Shown: positions 51,646 through 58,428 of the stretch, in pieces
Numbering within the stretch: position 1 is the first letter of the stretch
Layout: each line of letters begins with the position of its first letter
DNA from: Paracoccus aestuarii
Lineage (GTDB): Bacteria > Pseudomonadota > Alphaproteobacteria > Rhodobacterales > Rhodobacteraceae
Direction of reading: 5' to 3'
Length of the DNA stretch: 64,000 nt
Assembly: GCF_028553885.1 (NCBI RefSeq)
Contig: NZ_CP067169.1
Span: 2,336,001 to 2,400,000, forward strand
Made by a program: the position numbers and the translations under genes
The notes under the pieces: generated by a model
Database searches by the model: none
What the model saw: only the letters and a program-made list of their open reading frames with translations
What the model was told of the DNA's origin: nothing

Positions 51646-51654
51646 TGTGGACAA
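51646..51654 (-). other. DnaA-box-like word TTGTCCACA
   Basis: TGTGGACAA on the plus strand, which is TTGTCCACA on the minus strand, the form of DnaA box favoured in several high-GC bacteria. Two more copies lie in intergenic gaps of the same element (54347-54355, 60786-60794). Confidence 0.4.
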
Positions 51655-51731
51655 GCGAACGAATTCTTCCGACTTTTCAGGATCGGTGTATATTTTACCT
51701 GTCGCGATAGTCTCACAGGAGAAGAGCGACG

Positions 51732-52166
51732 ATGTCGACCCCTACCCCGAAGATCAGCGCGGCGCAGCTCGAGGCGATGCGCCATGCGATGGAAACGCTG
51801 AAGCCGAAGCCCAAGGCCGATTACACCAGCCGCGAGGCAATCACCGCGATGGCGCAGGAGATCCGCCGCGCCCGCGCCGAGTTGGGCTACAGCCTCGAGG
51901 AGCTGGCCGAGATCCTGCAGCCCCACGGCCTCGCGATCCGGCCGAGCACGCTGCGGGGCTACCTGCGTAAGATCGAGAAGGAGGCCGATGATGCACAGGC
52001 GGCGACGGCCGCTCAGCCACCGCGCCGGGCGCGGACCAAGCGCAGCGCACCGGCTGCGGCTTCCACCCGGGGCAACTCCGGGAACATCGTGTGGGGGGAC
52101 CTGCCGGACCTGACGGATGAAGGCCACGACATCCGCCCGCGCAGGGTGGAGCCGGGGCGTGGGTAA
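51732..52166 (+). CDS. Predicted DNA-binding protein at the head of the mobilization operon
   Basis: 144 residues, function not known. Residues 30-85 are helix-turn-helix-like (SREAITAMAQEIRRARAELG, then SLEELAEILQPHGLAIRPST) with a following basic helix LRGYLRKIEKEADD. The second half is low-complexity and basic (PPRRARTKRSAPA). Proteins of this size and order precede MobC and relaxase genes in many mobilizable elements. AGGAGAAGAGC lies before ATG 51732. It may regulate the transfer genes or be a relaxosome accessory protein. Confidence 0.7.
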   Translation: MSTPTPKISAAQLEAMRHAMETLKPKPKADYTSREAITAMAQEIRRARAELGYSLEELAEILQPHGLAIRPSTLRGYLRKIEKEADDAQAATAAQPPRRARTKRSAPAAASTRGNSGNIVWGDLPDLTDEGHDIRPRRVEPGRG

Positions 52167-52545
52167 GGCGGGCGACGGCCTGCCCCGTTCCGCGACGCGC
52201 CAGCGCACCCGCATCATGCGGGCACGGGTCACGCCCGACGAGGAAAGCCGGATCCGGGCCGCGGCGCGCAGTCGCGGCCATCGCAGCGCGGCGGATTACA
52301 TGCGGGAGCGCGCGCTCGAGGATACGCCTGGAACGCGCGTGCCGGCATCGGTGATCGGCGAGCTGGGGATCCTCGGCGCGATCATGACGGAGGCTTCGGC
52401 CCTGCTGCAGCACGTAGGGGAGGATGAGGAGTCGCTGCGCTGTAGCAAAGCGTCGCAGCGCATCGCCCGGCTGCAGCGTCTGCTGATGGAGGACGAGGAT
52501 GCTGGCGAAGGTCATCGCGCCCCGGCGCCGCGCCGCGGGCGCTGA
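52159..52545 (+). CDS. mobC: MobC-like relaxosome accessory protein
   Basis: 128 residues from GTG 52159, which overlaps the preceding stop and has GGAG upstream; an ATG at 52117 is an alternative. The ribbon-helix-helix-type block RARVTPDEESRIRAAARSRG, then HRSAADYMRERALE is typical of MobC proteins, which bind at oriT and help the relaxase. It overlaps the relaxase start by 47 bases, the standard mob arrangement. Confidence 0.82.
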   Translation: MGKAGDGLPRSATRQRTRIMRARVTPDEESRIRAAARSRGHRSAADYMRERALEDTPGTRVPASVIGELGILGAIMTEASALLQHVGEDEESLRCSKASQRIARLQRLLMEDEDAGEGHRAPAPRRGR

Positions 52546-54334
52546 GTCCCGCTTCGCGAAGCGGATCGCTTATGTCTGCGGCAAGGCGAGCTCGATCATG
52601 CTCGGTAATCTGGCGGGCCTGTGGACGGATGCCGCGTTCCAGATGGTGGCCGTGGCTGGCATGAATCAGCGCCTGCGGCGGCGGTGCTACCATATGGTGC
52701 TGTCCTGGGGTGACGGAGAAAACCCCGGCGACAAGGCAGCGCTTGCCGCAGCATGGGGGGTGCTGCGCGAGATGGGATGGCTCCGGTATCAGTATGTGCT
52801 TGCTGTGCATCGCGACCGTCGTAACGTCCATGTCCATGTCGTGCTCAACCGCGTGGATCCGCTCACCGGCAAGACATGCTCGATCAGTCACGACTATGCG
52901 CGGCTGGAGCGGGCCTGCCGGGTGATCGAACGGAAGTTCGGCTGGCCGCCGGATCGCGGCCGCTTCCTGCCGCGGCTGGTGGACGGTGAACTGGTGCTGG
53001 TGCCCCGGCCGAAGGCCCACTGGGACGCCCGGCGTGTGGCCCGCGCCGAAGGTTTGCGCCCCGATCCGCGCGGGGTGCGGGGCGACGAACGTCGCAGCGG
53101 CGAGGCACCCCTGCGCGATCGCCTTTCTGCAGGCGTGATCAGGCAGGCACGCAGGGTGATCGCGAAGGCAGCCGGCTGGGCCGCGCTCCATGCCGGGCTG
53201 TTCGGCCTCGGTCTGCGCTATCTGCGCCATGGCCCCGGTGCCCGGATCGCGGAGGTGGCAGGCGGCGGCTGGATGCCGGCCTGTCATCTCGGATCCGCGT
53301 TCGGACTGCATCGGCTTTGTGCCCTGCTCGGCGCATTCCGGCCCGGACCACCGCAGGGCCCGGATGCGCCGAACGCGGCCGATCTCGCCATGGTGAACGC
53401 GCGGCGGCAGCACGCGACGGACCGCAGCCGTCGGCGCGGCCGGTATGCGGAATTGCGCCAAAGACAGAAGCACCAGGCGGCAGAACTTGGCGCCAAGCTG
53501 CGGGGCCTGGATCGCAAGGTCGCCGCAGCCTTCCGGCTGGTGCTTGCAAAGGACCAGCGCGCGGAACGACAGGCGTTTCGCGCGACGCCCCTGCCCCGGC
53601 TTGCGGATTACGGGCTGACGCCGCCTGCGGTTGATGCCCTCCCGCCGGGCGCACAGGAGCGTCGGCGTCATCGGCATCTGTGGCGCGAGGATAGCGTCAG
53701 GAAAGCCGGCGGACGAATCGCAGCCAGCGCGCTGGACCATACCCGGGCGCGGCAGCTCTGGCGGCAGGCGGCGGCGCGTGCGGTGGCGGCTGAACCCGAG
53801 GCGGACGCGACGCCCGCCATGCTTCGCGTTGGGCCGAAGCGCCGGCTTCTGCCGCGTCTTGATCCGCGCGGCTCGATCCTCGGCTATGATCTGCTGACGG
53901 AAGGGGTGAATGGCCTCGTTGCCCGCCCGATCTCCGGCCGGGATCTGGCGCTCAGCATGATCGGCCCGCGCGACGCGCCCCGTTGCATGGTGACGACCGA
54001 CGCCGCCACGGCCGCGACCCTGTCGACCGAATACCCCGAGCTCCTGGTCATCGCCGCCGGGCCCAGCCTGACGGCCTGGACAGGCCAGCACCTCCAGACG
54101 GTGATCGGCCAGCGGCCCCTCCATGTTGTCTGCCCAAAAGAAGCGGAAGGCGACTTCGTTGCCCAGGTGATGGCGCTCCTGCCGCATGCGATCCTGCTGG
54201 AGTCCAGCGAGCACGCAGTTTCCGACCTGGCCGACAATCATGCCGTGGGGATAACCACCGTTCCGCCCCCTCTTCCTCCCGGTGATGATGCGGTGCAGCC
54301 CCCTGAGTCCGGCATGGACGGTCTGGAGCCCTAG
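52499..54334 (+). CDS. Relaxase/mobilization nuclease (MOB_P-like)
   Basis: 611 residues. The metal-binding motif III reads RNVHVHVVLNRVDPLTGK (His111, His113, Asn117), the HxHxxxN form of MOB_P/VirD2-like relaxases, in which a Tyr near the N-terminus nicks oriT. Candidate Tyr residues lie at about 24 and 62. The C-terminal 150 residues resemble a Toprim-like nucleotide fold (CMVTTDAATAATLSTEYPEL). GGAGGACGAGG precedes ATG 52499. With MobC it makes the element mobilizable; no coupling protein or type IV secretion genes are present, so transfer would need a helper. Confidence 0.85.
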   Translation: MLAKVIAPRRRAAGAESRFAKRIAYVCGKASSIMLGNLAGLWTDAAFQMVAVAGMNQRLRRRCYHMVLSWGDGENPGDKAALAAAWGVLREMGWLRYQYVLAVHRDRRNVHVHVVLNRVDPLTGKTCSISHDYARLERACRVIERKFGWPPDRGRFLPRLVDGELVLVPRPKAHWDARRVARAEGLRPDPRGVRGDERRSGEAPLRDRLSAGVIRQARRVIAKAAGWAALHAGLFGLGLRYLRHGPGARIAEVAGGGWMPACHLGSAFGLHRLCALLGAFRPGPPQGPDAPNAADLAMVNARRQHATDRSRRRGRYAELRQRQKHQAAELGAKLRGLDRKVAAAFRLVLAKDQRAERQAFRATPLPRLADYGLTPPAVDALPPGAQERRRHRHLWREDSVRKAGGRIAASALDHTRARQLWRQAAARAVAAEPEADATPAMLRVGPKRRLLPRLDPRGSILGYDLLTEGVNGLVARPISGRDLALSMIGPRDAPRCMVTTDAATAATLSTEYPELLVIAAGPSLTAWTGQHLQTVIGQRPLHVVCPKEAEGDFVAQVMALLPHAILLESSEHAVSDLADNHAVGITTVPPPLPPGDDAVQPPESGMDGLEP

Positions 54335-54510
54335 GTCTCGACCTGGTTGTCCACATAAAACTGCGCAGCCGAGCCCGAAACAGGCAATCTTTCCCTGAAA
54401 TGCAGAGCCGTCCGGCATAGAATACCCCCAGCACGGAAAGAATTCCGGTCCCTCTCCCCGAACAGCGTGATGATGCCCGGCCACCGGGCGTGGAAAGGAA
54501 TGGCCTCAAG
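54335..54510. other. Intergenic gap with a DnaA-box-like word
   Basis: About 175 bases. TTGTCCACA at 54347-54355 is the second DnaA-box-like word. The rest shows no gene. It should contain the start region of the DUF927 gene. Confidence 0.4.
54347..54355 (+). other. DnaA-box-like word TTGTCCACA
   Basis: Second of three copies, in the gap between the relaxase and DUF927 genes. Confidence 0.4.
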
Positions 54511-56523
54511 ATGACGATCAACGACCCGGTCAAGGTTCTCCGCGAAAGGCGCCGGCAGCACGAGGCAGTGTGCTGCACGTCCGTGGCGAGCCTCCTGCCC
54601 GGTGCGGACAACCAGCAGGCAAGCGCCGCGTCCGGTATCCGGGCGGAGTTCTCCACCTCCCCCTGCCCGGTCCAACAGTCCAACGGTCCGACCGCTTCTG
54701 GCGCGGGCGAGGCCGTGACGCCGGCGGCATACCCTGCTCCGCCGGTCCATGGTCAGGCCGCCGCGGAGCATCCGGATCCTCGGGCGGGCGCCGATGGGGC
54801 CGCGCAGGGCGGCTCGCAGAACGCGCTTGGTGCCGCGCTGCGCCGGTTCTACGATGATCTCCACCGCACGTTGCCGGAGCCCTTCCTGCTCGACGAGGAG
54901 ATCCCCTGCATCTGCGATGCCAAAGGCAACAGGCTCTGGGCGCCTATCCGGGTGGCGTCGCATGCCAGGCGCGCGGACGGCACCGGCTGGATGCTCGAGA
55001 TCGAGTTCCTCGATGGTGACCTGCAGCTCCAGCGCCTGTCGGTCGCGCGGGCGGACCTCGAGTGCAAGCCGCGCCTGCTGCTGCCCTTGTTTGCCGATCG
55101 CGGCTTTCGCATCCATTCCTTTCCAGAGGACGTGCCCGTGTTTCTGCGGCTCTGGGATCACGTCCCGCGCAGCTGGCGGGCCGATCATCCCGGCTGGTTC
55201 GAGAGCCCTGCCGGCGCCTCCTGCTATCTGCGTCCCGACGGCACGCGCTTTGCGCCGGCGAGGGCCGCGGAAGAGGTGTTCCTTGCCGGCTCGCCGCGCT
55301 GCTCGGTCAGCCGGGCTGGCAGCTTCGACGGCTGGCGCGCCGAGGTCGCCGCCCGTGCGTTGGGCAACCCGGCGCTGGTCTTCGCGATTTCGGCATCACT
55401 TGCAGGACCGCTGCTCTGCCTTGCCGGAATCCAGACGGCGGGCTTCAACTTCTACGGCTCGGAAGCCAGCGGAAAGTCTCTGCTGCTGCACGTGGCGATG
55501 AGCTGCCTCGACCACCCGCACCGGGTCAATCCCTGGGCTGCAGCAACGACAGGGCTGCAGCGGCTCAGTGCTGAAGCCCAGGACGGTCTGCTGGCGCTTG
55601 ACGGCTTCCCTTTGCAACCAGACGGGCGGCAGGCCAAGACGCTCCTCGCCCTCGGCAACGATGCTGGCGCCGGGCGGCCCCATTCTGATCGCGATCCCGA
55701 TGGAGGACAGCGGTGGCGGCGGATGATCTTGTCGAGCTCCGAGATCCCGGTCAGCCACAGCCTGCAGCGCGGCAAGCAGGACGCCCCTGCCCCCTTGCTC
55801 CGGCGCATGATGGACCTCCCTGCAGAGGTTGGCACCTATGGGGTGATCGAAGAGCTCCACGGGGAGTCAGACGGTGCCAGCTTCGCCCGCGGCATGGAGC
55901 TCGCGCTGCACCGGCATCACGGCCACCTCCTTCCGGCATTCCTGGATCAGTTGGTCGCCAGCTTTGATATCCATACGGAATCGCTGCGGGCGAAGCTGCC
56001 GCAGTTCACCAGGCGGGTGCAGGACGACTGCCTGCGGGCGGCGGCGCTTTCGCCCGCTGCGGAGACTGCCGGTGCAGAGCGGTTTGCGCTGGTCGGCTAC
56101 GCGGGCGAGCTGGCGATCGGCTTTGACCTTCTGCCCTGGAAGACCGGAACGGCGCAGGAGGCCGCCTTGCGCATGGCGTCACTGGCTCACCATGCCGCGC
56201 CGGCCTCGGGCTGGGACCAGACCCGCGCCCGTGCAGAGCTTCGCCGCTTCATCGCGCAGAAGAGCGAACAAATCATCGATCTCGAAGCCGAAGCCGCACC
56301 GGCGGGAGAGGCGGCGCCGGTCGGCTGGCAGGACCGCGATCATCTCTATCTGCGCGGCGATCCGATGCGCGACGAGCTTGCCGAACTCGATGAGATGCTC
56401 GCAGCCATCGACGATATTCTTGTTCCCGGAGGCGAAGCCCGGTCGCGGCAATATCGCATGCCGGCCGCGAAGGTGACGGAGAGGCCCCGCGTCTATCGCT
56501 TCGACAGATCTGCGCTCGAGTGA
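54511..56523 (+). CDS. DUF927-domain ATPase/helicase-like protein
   Basis: 670 residues. The DUF927 region begins near residue 120 (LPEPFLLDEEIPCICDAKGN). Walker A is YGSEASGKSLLLHVAMSCL (Lys322), Walker B-like DGLLALDGFPLQ, and SSSEIPVSHSLQRGKQDAPA follows. DUF927 proteins are helicase- or primase-associated ATPases of mobile elements. The first 115 residues are poorly ordered in composition. ATG 54511 is preferred; a GTG at 54490 adds seven residues. It is likely to help replicate the excised or transferred element, and it has no recognised primase domain of its own. Confidence 0.82.
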   Translation: MTINDPVKVLRERRRQHEAVCCTSVASLLPGADNQQASAASGIRAEFSTSPCPVQQSNGPTASGAGEAVTPAAYPAPPVHGQAAAEHPDPRAGADGAAQGGSQNALGAALRRFYDDLHRTLPEPFLLDEEIPCICDAKGNRLWAPIRVASHARRADGTGWMLEIEFLDGDLQLQRLSVARADLECKPRLLLPLFADRGFRIHSFPEDVPVFLRLWDHVPRSWRADHPGWFESPAGASCYLRPDGTRFAPARAAEEVFLAGSPRCSVSRAGSFDGWRAEVAARALGNPALVFAISASLAGPLLCLAGIQTAGFNFYGSEASGKSLLLHVAMSCLDHPHRVNPWAAATTGLQRLSAEAQDGLLALDGFPLQPDGRQAKTLLALGNDAGAGRPHSDRDPDGGQRWRRMILSSSEIPVSHSLQRGKQDAPAPLLRRMMDLPAEVGTYGVIEELHGESDGASFARGMELALHRHHGHLLPAFLDQLVASFDIHTESLRAKLPQFTRRVQDDCLRAAALSPAAETAGAERFALVGYAGELAIGFDLLPWKTGTAQEAALRMASLAHHAAPASGWDQTRARAELRRFIAQKSEQIIDLEAEAAPAGEAAPVGWQDRDHLYLRGDPMRDELAELDEMLAAIDDILVPGGEARSRQYRMPAAKVTERPRVYRFDRSALE

Positions 56524-56695
56524 GGTCCGGGGGGTCCGAGGACATCCTCCTGCCGACCGACACCCGGTCGGCAGCATTGTTCCAAGACTCCAGATTCAGC
56601 GATTATCGGAATGATGACTTTCCGCGAGAATGCTCATCGACGAGCTTGAGGGCTTCGAACGCCTCGCCGGTAGAAGCAGGCACAGTCCTGAGACC

Positions 56696-56860
56696 CTACC
56701 TGCTGCCGGTCAGCTCCAGCCACTCGACCAGCGCCCGCCGGATCATCTCGGGTCTCGTGGGCAGATCCTTCTCAAGGCGTCGCCGATCATCAAGGGCCTC
56801 GATCAACTCGCGGGGAAGGCGAACCGTAAGCGCCTCAGTGTCTTTTTTGGGGGGAGCCAT
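56696..56860 (-). CDS. Short ribbon-helix-helix regulator
   Basis: 54 residues, read from the minus strand: MAPPKKDTEALTVRLPRELI, EALDDRRRLEKDLPTRPEMI, RRALVEWLELTGSR. The ribbon TEALTVRLP followed by two helices is a CopG/Arc-type DNA-binding fold. It is divergent from the gene at 57003, and a 24-bp inverted repeat lies in the shared upstream region (56873-56896), so it probably represses its own and the divergent promoter. It could be an antitoxin, but no toxin partner overlaps it. Confidence 0.78.
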   Translation of the reverse strand: MAPPKKDTEALTVRLPRELIEALDDRRRLEKDLPTRPEMIRRALVEWLELTGSR

Positions 56861-56872
56861 AACAAACTTTCG

Positions 56873-56896
56873 AATTATGATGTTGACATCGTAATT
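56873..56896. promoter_or_regulatory. 24-bp inverted repeat, likely operator of the RHH regulator
   Basis: Arms AATTATGATGT (56873-56883) and ACATCGTAATT (56886-56896) are inverted copies with 10 of 11 matches around a TG centre. It lies 13 bases upstream of the RHH start and 107 bases before the divergent gene. Position, length and AT-rich arms fit an RHH tetramer operator. Confidence 0.65.
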
Positions 56897-57002
56897 CTAT
56901 ACAGCCATGATGCAGTTGTCGAGATTGACCCTCGACGAGCCTGGCAGGGCATCTCACCTCCCCGCCAAGGCTCTAACCCTGCCAATCTGGATGGAGACTG
57001 AC

Positions 57003-57503
57003 ATGGCTGCTGCTAGCCTTACCACCCGTTCCGGCGCGGTGAAAGCGCCCTTCCACGCACTGAGCCCTTATGCCCGGCATTTCATCGTGCTGCTGAACGC
57101 GCTCGTTTATCACATCCATGCCCAGGGCGACCTCGACCGGACGGACCTCTCCGATGCGGGCTATGCGGATCGCCTTGAGAAGGCCGAGACTGAACGCGAG
57201 AAGCTTTACGACATCCTCCTGGACAATCTGCAGATGCGTGCCACCGAGCCGGATGCGCCCCTGCGCCGGATGAGCCTGCTGATCGCCACCCTGATCCGCG
57301 GAGAGCGTGCCTCTGCCTTTGCGCGCTATGCTGCACTGCGTGAAGATCTTGCGCCCTTCCTTCATGTCCATGGCGACGATCCCATCGCGGCGCGGCACCG
57401 GGACATGCTGGCGGCGGCCGACAAACGGATCTCGTTGATGGCCCGGCTGTCCTGCTATCGCACCCAAGGCGCCGCCTCCGTGCCCGAGCTGATCGCAGCC
57501 TGA
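57003..57503 (+). CDS. Hypothetical protein of the mobilizable element
   Basis: 166 residues, not recognised. Mostly helical by composition (LEKAETEREKLYDILLDNLQ, ALREDLAPFLHVHGDDP, HRDMLAAADKRISLMARL), with no membrane segment or known motif. ATG 57003 is chosen because GGATGGAG lies just upstream; an open frame back to 56907 overlaps the operator region. Codon use agrees with its neighbours. Placed between the RHH regulator and the nuclease-like gene. Confidence 0.7.
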   Translation: MAAASLTTRSGAVKAPFHALSPYARHFIVLLNALVYHIHAQGDLDRTDLSDAGYADRLEKAETEREKLYDILLDNLQMRATEPDAPLRRMSLLIATLIRGERASAFARYAALREDLAPFLHVHGDDPIAARHRDMLAAADKRISLMARLSCYRTQGAASVPELIAA

Positions 57504-57746
57504 TCTCATCACATCCTGACCGCGCCGACTGACTGCTCCATTTTACCGGCTGGGCTGTGGGCTGACATGCCTTGCCCTCCACCTGTGGCGCAGTCGGTCG
57601 CGGCTTCCGGTCAGTTGCATATCGACAGGAGGGCATCCCATGGCCCATCTCCGCCACCACATCCCGACACGCGCGGGCAACATCCCGCATGCTGCACCCG
57701 ATGCAGCCCCAGGCGCCTTTTGCGGATCGATCAGGGGAAGCACCCA

Positions 57747-58289
57747 GTGATCGTTCAGCTTCCCCTGCCCGGCCTCAACCATGGGCCCCAACGAGAGGCG
57801 ACCGAGGCGGCAAGCCTCGCGAGCTATCCGGACGTCGACCCTCGTATCCTCTGCCTTCGGGCCAAGGCCCTAGGACATGCCGGTGAACTGCTGGTGCTCT
57901 CCAAGCTCACGCGGCTGGGCGAAACGGTTTTCCAGGCCGGCGACGGCCTGCCCTATGACGTGCTCATGCCGCGCCTCGAGATGACCGTGCGCGTCCAGGT
58001 GAAGACCACGACATCACCGCAGAACGGCTTCTATCGCTTCGAGATGCGGAAAGGGTATCGCAACAATCCGCAAGGCACTCGCCTCTATCGCCCGGAGGAC
58101 TACGACATCGCCGCGCTGGTGATCCTGCCCCTGGATCTGGTCATCTTCACGGCGAGGAAGCTGGCCTCGCACCGGATCGCCCTGCACCAGATCGCAGCTT
58201 TTCAGGTCGCGCCCCGGCAAAGCCTGCATGCGGCATTTTCAGCGTTGGGCCTTTCCCATGAGGCCTGCGCCTTCACGCCGGCGCACTGA
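57747..58289 (+). CDS. PD-(D/E)XK nuclease-like protein
   Basis: 180 residues from GTG 57747 (GGGGAAG seven bases upstream; the frame is open back to 57567 but that part is proline-rich and unlikely). A helix with Glu (GHAGELLVLSKLTRLG), then GDGLPYDVLMPRLEMTVRVQ, VKTTT give Glu-Asp71-Gln84-x-Lys86, the PD-(D/E)XK pattern with Gln in the third place. The best relation I know is the group-I-intron-associated PD-(D/E)XK endonuclease family (PF11645). No intron is present. It could be a restriction-like or repair nuclease. Confidence 0.7.
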   Translation: MIVQLPLPGLNHGPQREATEAASLASYPDVDPRILCLRAKALGHAGELLVLSKLTRLGETVFQAGDGLPYDVLMPRLEMTVRVQVKTTTSPQNGFYRFEMRKGYRNNPQGTRLYRPEDYDIAALVILPLDLVIFTARKLASHRIALHQIAAFQVAPRQSLHAAFSALGLSHEACAFTPAH

Positions 58290-58428
58290 CCCGCAGCATC
58301 GGGCCGCGTCTCTCATTTCCGTCCTTTTCCGTGCGGAGCACCGCCGTGCCGGCTGGTCTGCCGACCTGCCCGCCCGACACAGCGTCTTGCTTTGATCCCC
58401 TCCTCTCATTCCCATGCTGGAGATCACC

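Larger units (their letters stand above)
51070..51731. other. About 660 bases without an assigned gene, left margin of the mobilizable element
   Basis: Contains the IS1182-type end remnant (51185-51221), a plus-strand frame (51246-51608) of unknown resemblance that I do not call, three 24-bp iteron-like repeats (51528-51598), a DnaA-box-like word (51646-51654) and the promoter region of the mobilization operon with TATATT at 51689-51694. GC content drops after 51500. Confidence 0.5.

Noticed and set aside
44400..52000. Left attachment site of the tRNA-fMet element (direct repeat of the tRNA 3' end)
   Set aside because: I looked for copies of GGTTGCGGGGGTAGG or TTGAACCTACGACC leftward of the relaxase and saw none, so no left boundary is claimed.
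57567..57746. 60-codon N-terminal extension of the PD-(D/E)XK protein
   Set aside because: The stretch is rich in Pro, Ser and Arg, lacks a ribosome site, and a well-placed GGGGAAG before GTG 57747 gives a family-like start.
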